A stretch of DNA of 64,000 nucleotides, from positions 199,117 through 263,116 of the forward strand of contig JBHEQV010000002.1 in NCBI GenBank assembly GCA_046530735.1, read 5' to 3'. Below the pieces are notes generated by a model. The model did not search any database, was not told where the DNA came from, and saw only the letters and a list, made by a program, of their open reading frames with translations. This document shows positions 29,776 to 37,660 of the stretch, one piece after another (position 1 is the stretch's first letter; each line of letters opens with the position of its first letter). A program made the position numbers and the translations under genes. This DNA comes from Arsenophonus sp046530735. GTDB lineage: Bacteria > Pseudomonadota > Gammaproteobacteria > Enterobacterales > Enterobacteriaceae.

Positions 29776-30427
29776 CTCAGTTTATCATTACAATTTTAAT
29801 GAGGCTTTGAGGGAGTCAAAATCCAGTAATATCTAAAAAATGTACTTTCTTTCTACTCCTCAGCTAGCATGATATCTATAGTAGAATAAGGAATAATATG
29901 TGCTGCATGAGTAATAGTATACTTCTCTAAGTATAAACAGTAGCAATGGAGATAGCTGAATTTTAAAACCATAAATAATACTTAAGTGTTAAGCTATCAT
30001 ATTGATGATGATTGAATGAACAAAAAAAGGACTTACTTGACGCTCCACCATTACTCAGTAATGCATTACAGTTTTTCTAGATTAAGCCTAATCTGTTAAT
30101 GCTAGAAATAAATTATTGTGCAACACAATCTGTATTTTTTCTGTAATTTACGGCTAAATCTTTAATAGCTTATTTATCAGAAGCAAGCTTTTTTGGATAA
30201 AAATCCATCTTGTGCTATTATTTTTAACAGAAATACCATAGTTATCATGATTAAAATCTTTAACTGAATCAGTGAATTTATTTATATGGTTTTTAGTATT
30301 TAAAATGCTCAATAAGGATAATGACATTCTATCAAGAGCACATACAACATTCTAAGTTGAATCAACTTAGAATGCCGACAGGAAATAATATTTTAAGTCC
30401 AGTCATAATTACTCGATATCTAGACAT
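29775..30427 (-). pseudogene. fabF: fabF fossil, 5' fragment (beta-ketoacyl-ACP synthase II)
   Basis: The original ATG at 30427 still has GGAGG upstream. The minus strand reads MSRYRVIMTGLKILFPVG, matching MSKRRVVVTGLGMLSPVG. It continues in changing frames with FTDSVKDFNHDN, LGLI and SNGGASSKS (matching GGPRKIS), and a HAAHIIPY block matching HAARIIAYGDADVMVAG. After about two fifths of the protein the match ends at repeat D. Many stops and frameshifts are present. The location directly downstream of acpP is exactly that of E. coli fabF. Fatty-acid elongation must now rely on another condensing enzyme, presumably FabB. Confidence 0.87.
30348..30374. repeat. Perfect palindrome inside the fabF fossil
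   Basis: Two 13-base arms (30348-30360, 30362-30374) around one base form a perfect inverted repeat near codons 18-27 of the dead fabF. Living fabF genes have no such structure there, so it arose during decay. Confidence 0.6.
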
Positions 30428-30459
30428 TTATATCCTCCAGAAAAGAAATAATTTTCAGT

Positions 30460-30488
30460 AAAAATATAGACGGTCAATCTAGACCGCC
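30460..30488 (-). terminator. Intrinsic terminator after acpP
   Basis: On the minus strand, a GC-rich 7-bp stem (GGCGGTC with GACCGTC, one wobble) with a 6-base loop is followed by TATATTTTT. It lies about 42-70 bases past the acpP stop and would end the rpmF-to-acpP transcript now that fabF is dead. Confidence 0.7.
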
Positions 30489-30529
30489 TGAATATGTACA
30501 TAAAAGCTCTCTATGATTAAATTTACGGC

Positions 30530-30793
30530 TTATGATCTGTGGCTATGAATATAATCAATAGCTGCTTTAACTGTCGTGATTTTTTCCGCTTCTTCATCAG
30601 GAATTTCGGTATCAAACTCTTCTTCTAATGCCATTACTAATTCAACAGTGTCAAGAGAATCGGCACCTAAATCTTCAACAAATGAAGCATTATTTATAAC
30701 TTCATCTTCTTTAACACCTAACTGTTCCGCAATTATTTTCTTAATACGGTCTTCAATATTGTTGCTCTCAACACCTTGGTCTTTAGTGTTCAT
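30530..30793 (-). CDS. acpP: AcpP, acyl carrier protein, with an N-terminal extension
   Basis: Carries growing acyl chains on 4'-phosphopantetheine at Ser46, in GADSLDTVELVMALEEEF. The core from IEDRIKKIIAEQLGV to the end is nearly identical to E. coli AcpP. The usual start (MSTIEER) has no Met here; the next in-frame ATG upstream gives MNTKDQGVESNNIEDR, about nine extra residues, 87 in all against 78. The AGGA upstream of this ATG is distant, so a non-ATG start nearer the core remains possible. It is last of the intact fab genes, after fabG. Confidence 0.94.
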   Translation of the reverse strand: MNTKDQGVESNNIEDRIKKIIAEQLGVKEDEVINNASFVEDLGADSLDTVELVMALEEEFDTEIPDEEAEKITTVKAAIDYIHSHRS

Positions 30794-30941
30794 ACTATTT
30801 TAATTCCTATTAAAACTCGCTTTCACGATGGTTTTCGTAGTTTAGATACAGGAAAGCACAACCGGAATCCTGGTTATTCGAACCTAATTTCGCATTATTA
30901 ATGCTATTTTAGCATTAACTATGCAAATGATTCATTAGTTT

Positions 30942-31676
30942 TTAATTCATATACATGCCACCATTGACATGTAATGTTTCACCTGTGATGTAAGATGCTT
31001 TATCAGAAGCTAAAAATGCTACAGCACTGGCAATTTCTTTTACATCACCGAGCCGCCCCATAGGAACACTGGCTAAAATGCCTGCTTGTTGTTCATCTGT
31101 CAACGCTCTAGTCATATCAGTTTCTATGAAACCAGGTGAAACAACATTTACCGTAATACCACGGGTAGCTACTTCACGCGCTAACGATTTACTAAAAGCC
31201 ACAATACCTGCTTTAGCTGCTGCATAATTCGCCTGTCCAGCATTACCCAATGTACCGACCACTGAACCAATAGAAATAATGCGACCATAACGTTTTTTCA
31301 TCATTGAACGCATTATAGCTTTGGATAGACTAAAGATCGAAGTTAAGTTCGTATCAATAACCCTGTTCCAGTTTTCTTTTTTCATTCGCAGCAATAGATT
31401 ATCACTGGTAATACCTGCGTTATTAACTAATATATCAATTTCACCAAATTCTTCACGAACTTTAGATATAGTACTATTAATAGATTCAGTGTCTGTCACA
31501 TTCAAGATATAACCTTTTCCTTTATCACCAAGGTAGTTACTAATCGTCTCGGTAGCTTCTTTGTTTGTAGCAGTAGCAATTACTTTTGCACCATGTTCAG
31601 CCAGTATTTCAGCTATTGATCGCCCGATACCACGACTTCCCCCAGTCACTAAAGCTATTTTCCCATCAAAACTCAT
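30942..31676 (-). CDS. fabG: FabG, 3-oxoacyl-ACP reductase
   Basis: NADPH-dependent reductase of the fatty-acid cycle. The start at 31676 gives 244 residues, identical to E. coli, and has GAGGGA at good spacing. A TTG at 31688 is less likely. It has the nucleotide motif TGGSRGIG (residues 11-18), NNAG, catalytic Ser in SIGSVVG, and YxxxK (Tyr151, Lys155) in NYAAAKAG. The C-terminal GGMYMN matches the family. It starts 8 bases after the fabD stop. Confidence 0.96.
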   Translation of the reverse strand: MSFDGKIALVTGGSRGIGRSIAEILAEHGAKVIATATNKEATETISNYLGDKGKGYILNVTDTESINSTISKVREEFGEIDILVNNAGITSDNLLLRMKKENWNRVIDTNLTSIFSLSKAIMRSMMKKRYGRIISIGSVVGTLGNAGQANYAAAKAGIVAFSKSLAREVATRGITVNVVSPGFIETDMTRALTDEQQAGILASVPMGRLGDVKEIASAVAFLASDKASYITGETLHVNGGMYMN

Positions 31677-31684
31677 GTTTTCCC

Positions 31685-32617
31685 TCAATTATTTATAAAC
31701 GCAGCGTTTAATGATGCTGTATCATTAATTGCTACTGAATTAATCGTGCTTACAATATGCTTAGTTAAACCAGTTAATATTTTACCTGGCCCTATTTCTA
31801 ATAGTTGCACGATTCCATGTTCAGCCATGAATTCAATAGTTTCAACCCAGCGTACAGGATTATACAGCTGCCTGACTAAAGCATGACGAATGCCTTCTAC
31901 CGAATTTTCAATTTTAACATCAACATTATTTACAATAGGGATGTTAGGCTTATTAAATACAATTTCTTCTAATGCTTCTGCCAATCTTTTTGCTATTGGT
32001 TGCATTAACGCACAATGTGAAGGTGCACTGACAGCTAACGGTAAAGTACGTTTTGCACCAGCAGCCTTACATAAGGCTACCGCTCTTTTAACAGCACTTT
32101 TTTCACCTGAAATAACAACCTGCCCAGGCGAATTAAAATTAACTGCAGAAACTACTTGGTCTTGGGTAGCTTGTTGGCATGATGCTAATATTGATTCATT
32201 ATCTAAACCAATAATTACATACATAGCACCCATCCCTATCGGTACAGACTCTTGCATTAATTGTCCACGTAGCTCTACTAATTTAACAGCGGATTTAAAA
32301 TCAATTACATCAGCACAGACCAATGCAGAATATTCGCCTAAGCTATGGCCTGCCATTAGTGTAGGCATTTTGCCTTTTTTTTTCTGCCATACTCGGAAAA
32401 TTGCTACAGATGCGGATAAAAGTGCTGGCTGTGTTTTCCAAGTTTTATTTAATTCTTCTTCTGAGCCATTTTGTATCAAATCCCATAAATTATATTCTAA
32501 GACATTAGAAGATTCAGCAAATGTTTCCTCTACTACTGCAAACTCTTTTGCTAGATTAGCTAACATGCCAAGGGATTGAGAACCTTGGCCAGGAAAGATC
32601 ATTGCAAAATTAGACAT
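31685..32617 (-). CDS. fabD: FabD, malonyl-CoA:ACP transacylase
   Basis: Loads malonyl groups onto ACP. The start at 32617 (MSNFAMIFPGQGSQ, with AGGA upstream) gives 310 residues (E. coli 309). An upstream in-frame start at 32689 would overlap fabH and is not supported. Key features are PGQGSQ, the nucleophile Ser92 in GHSLGEYSALV, the acyl-binding Arg in VELRGQLMQ, and the catalytic His near 201 in PSHCALM. It is 19 bases after fabH. Confidence 0.95.
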   Translation of the reverse strand: MSNFAMIFPGQGSQSLGMLANLAKEFAVVEETFAESSNVLEYNLWDLIQNGSEEELNKTWKTQPALLSASVAIFRVWQKKKGKMPTLMAGHSLGEYSALVCADVIDFKSAVKLVELRGQLMQESVPIGMGAMYVIIGLDNESILASCQQATQDQVVSAVNFNSPGQVVISGEKSAVKRAVALCKAAGAKRTLPLAVSAPSHCALMQPIAKRLAEALEEIVFNKPNIPIVNNVDVKIENSVEGIRHALVRQLYNPVRWVETIEFMAEHGIVQLLEIGPGKILTGLTKHIVSTINSVAINDTASLNAAFINN

Positions 32618-32636
32618 TTTTATTTTCCTGTTTAAT

Positions 32637-33590
32637 TTAAAAACGGAGGAGCGCTGAACCCCAAGTGAAACCGCCACCAAACGCCTCAAGCAATACTACT
32701 TGGCCCCTTTGTATACGGCCATCTCTGACTGCTTCATCAAACGCTGTTGGTACTGAAGCCGCTGAAGTATTACCGTGTCTATCTAGAGTAACAACAACTT
32801 TATGCATTGGCATAGCTAGTTTCTTTGCAGTTGCTTGAATAATTCGTAAATTGGCTTGATGAGGGACTAACCAATCTAATTCTGATTTATTTAGTGCATT
32901 TTTTTCTAATGTTTCATCCACAATATTAGCTAACTTTTTCACTGCGATCTTAAAAACCTCATTACCTGCCATTATTACATAAGTTGGCTCTGAGAATTTA
33001 CTATTTTCTTGATGTCGTAAAGTTAATAAATCACTATAACTGCCATTGGCATGTAAATGGGTTGACAAAATCCCTGGTTCTTGTGAAGAACCGACAACGA
33101 TTGCACCTGCTGCATCACCAAATAAAATAAGTGTACTACGATCATTAGGATCTAATACTTTAGATAATACATCAGAACCAATAATTAATGCCTTCTTCGC
33201 CATCCCTGTTCTAATAAACTGATCACTAATACTTATTGCATAAGTGAAGCCAGCACATGCAGCAGCAATATCAAATGCAGCACAGTTTTCAATGCCTAAT
33301 ATTTGTTGAATTTGGCATGCTGCACTAGGAAAAGCATGAGTCGAAGAAGTCGTTGCTACAACGATTAAATGAATCTCATTAGCTGAGATACCAGCCATTG
33401 CTAACGCTTTTTGCGCAGCGTTAGCACCCATTGTAGATACGTTATCTTCTCCTGTTGCAATGCGACGTTCTTTAATTCCTGTTCGAGTAGTTATCCATTC
33501 ATCAGAAGTGTCTACCATTTTTTCTAAATCAGTATTCGTACGAATCTGTATAGGCAAATAACTTCCAGTACCTAAGATTTTTGTATACAT
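32637..33590 (-). CDS. fabH: FabH, beta-ketoacyl-ACP synthase III
   Basis: Starts fatty-acid synthesis by condensing acetyl-CoA with malonyl-ACP. It is 317 residues, the same as E. coli. The catalytic triad is visible: Cys112 in AAACAGF, His near 244 in VPHQANLRI, and Asn near 274 in RHGNTSAASV. The C-terminus reads EAFGGGFTWGSALLRF. It is 6 bases after plsX. With fabF dead, FabH and presumably FabB are the only condensing enzymes expected. Confidence 0.96.
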   Translation of the reverse strand: MYTKILGTGSYLPIQIRTNTDLEKMVDTSDEWITTRTGIKERRIATGEDNVSTMGANAAQKALAMAGISANEIHLIVVATTSSTHAFPSAACQIQQILGIENCAAFDIAAACAGFTYAISISDQFIRTGMAKKALIIGSDVLSKVLDPNDRSTLILFGDAAGAIVVGSSQEPGILSTHLHANGSYSDLLTLRHQENSKFSEPTYVIMAGNEVFKIAVKKLANIVDETLEKNALNKSELDWLVPHQANLRIIQATAKKLAMPMHKVVVTLDRHGNTSAASVPTAFDEAVRDGRIQRGQVVLLEAFGGGFTWGSALLRF

Positions 33591-33596
33591 TTTGCT

Positions 33597-34634
33597 TTAA
33601 TCACTCTTTGGTAGTAAAGTATTCAAGCGGTTTGCAATTCTATCAGGAATTTGCTTTTCTACTGCCTGAATTGCCTGTTCAATTGCAGCCTTAAATGCTT
33701 TCTGGTTTGCCGCTCCATGACTTTTAATTACAATACCGTGCAATCCTAAAAGTGAAGCACCATTATATTGATCTGGATCTAGGTGCTCAAAACGTTTTAA
33801 AATACGGTTCTGCAACCACGGTTTAATTAACTTCATTATCCAGGATGAGATCTTATTTTCTGTAGTTGAAGGGTTTATTAAAGATAAAATAACGCGTATC
33901 ACACCTTCCATTGTTTTCAACGTTATATTACCGGCAAAGCCGTCACAAACGAATACGTCAGTTTTACCAGTCAATAACTCATTACCTTCTATGTAACCAA
34001 TATAATTAATAGAAGATGTTGCTTTTAATATTGAGGCGGCTTCGCGGATATTATCTAAGCCCTTACTTTCTTCTTCCCCAATATTCAATAAAGCTACTCG
34101 TGGATTGCTTATATTAATAACCTCTTCAGCCATTACTGCTCCCATTACAGCAAATTGCACTAGCATTTGACTATCGCAGTTAACATTAGCACCTAAATCA
34201 AGTACAATAGTTTTACCATGCTTTTGATTTGGCAAAATCGTTGTCAACGCTGGTCTTTCAATACCATTTATTGTTTTCAATATGAGTTTTGCTAATCCCA
34301 TAAGTACACCAGTATTTCCAGCGCTAATACATGCTTGAGCCTGACCAGATTTCACTAATTCTAAAGCAATCCGCATGGATGAGCCTTTACTTTTCCTAAT
34401 TCCTTCCAATAGCTTGATATTATCAGCAATAGCATATTCAGCAGGAATAATTTGTAAATGATTACGTAGTTCAGCATGCTGATCTGAAAGCAATGGGTTT
34501 AAAATTTCGGGAATACCGACCAGTAATAATCTTAATTGTGGGTTAGAAATTAGTACTTCCAATGCAGCAGGCACAATTATACGAGGACCATTATCCCCAC
34601 ACATTGCATCTAATGCTAAGATTAAATTAGCCAA
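33597..34634 (-). CDS. plsX: PlsX, acyl-ACP:phosphate acyltransferase
   Basis: Converts acyl-ACP to acyl-phosphate, feeding phospholipid synthesis. No ATG starts the family-aligned N-terminus. TTG at 34634 gives MANLILALDAM, matching E. coli MTRLTLALDVM (345 residues; E. coli 356). GTG at 34661 would add nine residues and also starts just after rpmF, so it cannot be excluded. Motifs are SAGNTGVLMGLAKL, VLDLGANVNCDS, LLNIGEEESKG and VCDGFAGNITLK. The usual MGGD near the start is MCGD here. The C-terminus is about 13 residues shorter than in E. coli. Confidence 0.92.
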   Translation of the reverse strand: MANLILALDAMCGDNGPRIIVPAALEVLISNPQLRLLLVGIPEILNPLLSDQHAELRNHLQIIPAEYAIADNIKLLEGIRKSKGSSMRIALELVKSGQAQACISAGNTGVLMGLAKLILKTINGIERPALTTILPNQKHGKTIVLDLGANVNCDSQMLVQFAVMGAVMAEEVINISNPRVALLNIGEEESKGLDNIREAASILKATSSINYIGYIEGNELLTGKTDVFVCDGFAGNITLKTMEGVIRVILSLINPSTTENKISSWIMKLIKPWLQNRILKRFEHLDPDQYNGASLLGLHGIVIKSHGAANQKAFKAAIEQAIQAVEKQIPDRIANRLNTLLPKSD

Positions 34635-34666
34635 GGAATTAATTTGTTTAATAATTAACACAGCAA

Positions 34667-34837
34667 TTATTTATTAATAACCTTACGGCCACAATAATAA
34701 CCATTAGCAGTCACATGATGACGTAAATGGGTTTCACCAGAGGTTTTATCTACTGAGACTTCGGCAATTGTTAATGCATCATGTGAGCGACGCATACCTC
34801 GTTTAGAACGAGTGGGTTTATTTTGTTGTACAGCCAT
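34667..34837 (-). CDS. rpmF: RpmF, 50S ribosomal protein L32
   Basis: Fifty-six residues (E. coli 57), opening MAVQQNKPTRSKRGMRRSHD and ending NGYYCGRKVINK. AGGAG lies 8 bases upstream of the ATG. The L32 N-terminal consensus and the H-L-R-H-H segment are clear. It heads the intact rpmF-plsX-fabH-fabD-fabG-acpP run, as in E. coli, where yceD precedes it. Confidence 0.95.
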   Translation of the reverse strand: MAVQQNKPTRSKRGMRRSHDALTIAEVSVDKTSGETHLRHHVTANGYYCGRKVINK

Positions 34838-34849
34838 TGACCTTACTCC

Positions 34850-35430
34850 TTAAGTATTTTTTAAACTAGCTAATTCGGAAAATAGATTTGGCTTTTTTAC
34901 CTCGTTAGGCAACTTATAAAAAACCATATCCGAGTCGGACACACTTTACAGTGTCAAAAGTTATTAACAGTAATGACCAGAAAAAAGAGAATTATTTCAT
35001 CTTCAATCATTACTAGCAAATCTATTTTTCCAAATTGATCATTTAGTGATTTGGTCATACTCTTCAGGTAATAACGCAATCCTATCATCATCATCAATAA
35101 CAGGACTAAAATAATAGGTTACATAACCTGCTGATTAAAATTTTTTATAACGTTTATATTTTAATGTAACATTGATATCAGAATTACCTTTTAATTAGTA
35201 AATGTTGATTATCTATTGCAAACGATAATTAAATAGTTATATCAGTAACTATACTTACTACTTACTACTTACTACTTACTACTTACTACTTACTACTGAT
35301 TTTACGATAGGCAAATCCTTTTTAAGTGAAAAGGATCCTAAATAATTTATTTGTCAATAAGACACGCATCTTATCTTTATAATGATAAGTAGCCAAAGGA
35401 AAGGCTGTTTTACTTATTATTTACCAATGT
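34850..35430 (-). pseudogene. yceD: yceD fossil (DUF177, 23S rRNA accumulation protein)
   Basis: The minus strand keeps almost all of YceD in shifting frames. Pieces read LLPEEYDQI, IDLLVMIEDEIIL and SDSDMVFYKLPNEVKKP with SELASLKNT at the end, matching E. coli LPEAYEPI, IDLLAMVEDEIIL and EADMVFGELPEEAQKP with VLASLKRK. The upstream part carries FSPVIDDDD and LKGNSDINVTLK. At least three frameshifts and several stops are present. A heptamer tandem repeat (35253-35297) interrupts the segment matching ESVVSVDSD. It lies directly before rpmF as in E. coli. The high residual similarity points to recent death. Confidence 0.9.
35253..35297. repeat. Heptamer tandem repeat (ACTTACT, 6.4 copies)
   Basis: Six perfect copies of ACTTACT plus a 3-base partial lie inside the yceD fossil. 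The unit length is not a multiple of three, so each copy-number change shifts frame. It looks like slippage expansion in a gene no longer under selection, and it may have started the inactivation. Confidence 0.92.
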
Positions 35431-35496
35431 TCGTTATTTAATTTCTATTTAGTTTTAAATGTTTCACCATATTTCTCTATTATTTTTAGGTATTTT

Positions 35497-36055
35497 ATGA
35501 AATCAATTGTATTGACATCAATCTCATCTTTACGCTATCAGCTACTACAAAAAGTAAGCTTATCTTTTATTACTAATGTCCTGAATATACATGAAACTTC
35601 TATTAACTAATGGATCTGCAAGTTATCTTGTTTGCTAGATTAGCAATTGAAAATAAAATCATTAGTGACTAAGTATCCTACTTATTTAATAAAAGGTATA
35701 GATTAAGTCTGCATCTTTGCAAATCAAATAATAGAAAAACCACTGATTCATAAAAAGGCAACCAAACAATTGGAATAAGCTTTTGACAAAAAATATCTTT
35801 TATATAAATTATATTTATTTGATGGTAAAACCAAAAATACAATGATAAATATAAACTTTTCACTGTTTATTTTGCCATGTAACGATACAGAAAGTTAAAA
35901 CTTTTATCTCATAAAAAAGTTAGCTATCATGTTATTTGAAAAACTTGTTTAAAGGGTTCTCCGATTACTTTAATTAGCTTATCTTTAATTAGTTTAATTA
36001 GTTTAATTAGTTTAATTAGTTTAATTAGTATGTTGTTGCGCACTAACTCACACCG
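35497..36055 (+). pseudogene. yceF: yceF fossil (Maf-type nucleotide pyrophosphatase)
   Basis: From the ATG at 35497 the plus strand reads MKSIVLTSISSLRYQLLQKV, matching the [20 protein letters not shown] start of E. coli YceF. It continues with VTKYPTYLI, IKGIDXVCIFANQIIEKPL (matching IIGSDQVCVLDGEITGKPL), LYLFDGKTKN and MLFEKL. About seven stops occur. Its orientation, opposite to yceD and rluC and between them, is that of E. coli. The 3' part contains a 9-base tandem repeat. Confidence 0.85.
35984..36028. repeat. Nonamer tandem repeat (TTTAATTAG, 5 copies)
   Basis: Five perfect tandem copies of TTTAATTAG, with one further copy at 35969-35977, lie in the 3' part of the yceF fossil where the family reads LVGLPLIAL. 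The repeat encodes Leu-Ile-Ser in one frame and introduces a TAG in another. Confidence 0.92.
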
Positions 36056-36144
36056 TAATAACTTTCTCAATTAATTATTTCACTGCATACAAAAAGCAAA
36101 GTGCTTTATAATTTAACCTAGTTTATTAATTTATTGGCGATAAA

Positions 36145-37092
36145 TTATTGCTTACGTAATTTTGCCAAACAGCTTTTAAGCTGTTTATCTAAAGGGGCGT
36201 TAAAAGTTAATTTTTCCCCACTGTTTGGATGGATAAACATTAATGAACTAGCATGCAAAAAAAGCCGTTTCAAACCAGTAATCGTTAGCTGTTGATCAAA
36301 ATCGCGATCACCATAATGGCTATCATATGCAATAGGATGCTTTGCATATTGTGTATGTACTCTGATTTGATGTGTTCGCCCTGTTATTGGATTGGCATTA
36401 ATTAGTGTAGTATTAGAAAAAGATTCTTCAATTTTAAAATGGGTTTCTGAATATTTACCATCTATGCCGACTTTGACTGTCCGTTTGCCACTTTGTAAAA
36501 TATTTTTTAATAAAAATGACTGAATAACTTTTATATGGGACGGCCATTGTCCCATTACTAATGCAAGGTACTGTTTTTGCATTTGTTTTAAACGTAACTG
36601 TTTATGTAATGCCTTAAGAGCCGAACTTTTTTTTGCTATCAGCAAAACACCCGATGTTTCGCGATCCAACCTATGGACAAGTTCTAAAAACCGTTCCTCA
36701 GGACGTAATGTGCGTAAAGCTTCAATAACGCCAAAATTTATCCCACTACCACCATGAACAGCCATACCGGAAGGTTTATTCAAAACTAGCAGATGTTTAT
36801 CTTCGTAAAGTATATAATCTATAAGTTTGGCTATCTTATTCAATTTAGCCGAAATAATATACTGTTGTTTTTCTGGCAGCCTAACGGGTGGGATCCTAAT
36901 TAAATCGCTTGCTTGAATTTTATATTTAGGTTTGATTCTATTGCTATTTATTCTTACTTCGCCCTTACGAAGTAAGCGATAAATCCTACTCTTAGGAACA
37001 CCTTTTAAACATCTTAATAAAAAATTATCAATACGTTGCCCTGCTTCATCATTATCGATGGTAACAAATTGAACCTGATTATATATTTTCAT
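36145..37092 (-). CDS. rluC: RluC, 23S rRNA pseudouridine synthase (955/2504/2580)
   Basis: Makes pseudouridines in 23S rRNA. It is 315 residues (E. coli 319). The N-terminal S4 RNA-binding domain runs about 18-75 (RIDNFLLRCLKGVPKSRIYRL). The catalytic motif HRLDRETSG carries Asp143. NKPSGMAVHGGSG and TGRTHQIRVH are intact. It is divergent from rne, as in E. coli, with a 568-base spacer. Confidence 0.95.
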   Translation of the reverse strand: MKIYNQVQFVTIDNDEAGQRIDNFLLRCLKGVPKSRIYRLLRKGEVRINSNRIKPKYKIQASDLIRIPPVRLPEKQQYIISAKLNKIAKLIDYILYEDKHLLVLNKPSGMAVHGGSGINFGVIEALRTLRPEERFLELVHRLDRETSGVLLIAKKSSALKALHKQLRLKQMQKQYLALVMGQWPSHIKVIQSFLLKNILQSGKRTVKVGIDGKYSETHFKIEESFSNTTLINANPITGRTHQIRVHTQYAKHPIAYDSHYGDRDFDQQLTITGLKRLFLHASSLMFIHPNSGEKLTFNAPLDKQLKSCLAKLRKQ

Positions 37093-37660
37093 TATATAAT
37101 TATAATATGTTGTTAATATTTAAATTTGTTAACGATTGTAATCGAATATTTATGATATCTTCTTTTAACTTTTTACCTTTGTCAATTCCTGTCTAAAATG
37201 CATTTTTTCACATTTTTCCCTATAAAAACGCAATAAACAGCAAAAGTTATCTTGATATCTTCCCATAAGCAATGGAATAATGAATAGTTACCATAATGTT
37301 TATTAAAACAAGCGTTAGCATAATTTAAGATTGACCTATTTGTGATAACACAAAAACGCAGAAATAGTGTAAGACGAGACGGTGTGTAAAATTAAAAATA
37401 AATTATTCAATTGTGAAAAAAAGTTTACTGGATTAGCTAATCTATACATTGAACAAATAAATTTAGAAACAATACTAATTTAAGAATACAGCGTTTTATT
37501 TAAATATAGCTTAACAAATAGCTTAACAAAAAAATTGCCTTTCAATACAAGCCGACAACTGCAAAGTTATCGATTATGTAAAAAGTCATCAAACCATCCG
37601 GTTAACAGTAATTATTTTTAGTCGCAACTTTTCTGAATTAGTAGAAAATGAGTATTTATA
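37093..37660. promoter_or_regulatory. rne: rluC / rne divergent intergenic region with probable long rne leader
   Basis: The 568 bases between the two divergent starts hold no reading frame of note. In E. coli the rne mRNA has a leader of about 360 bases through which RNase E autoregulates, and the spacer here is long enough for the same arrangement. I could not match the E. coli hairpin sequences, so autoregulation is inferred from length and synteny. A small hairpin (TTTTCT / AGAAAA) lies about 15-40 bases upstream of the rne ATG. Confidence 0.4.

Noticed and set aside
31890..32579. A 229-codon open frame on the plus strand
   Set aside because: It lies antisense within fabD, whose minus-strand product has full catalytic motifs and normal length. 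The plus-strand product matches no family and is a shadow.
35253..36028. Two tandem repeat arrays considered as a CRISPR array
   Set aside because: The units are 7 and 9 bases with no spacers, no cas genes are near, and both arrays lie within recognisable gene fossils.
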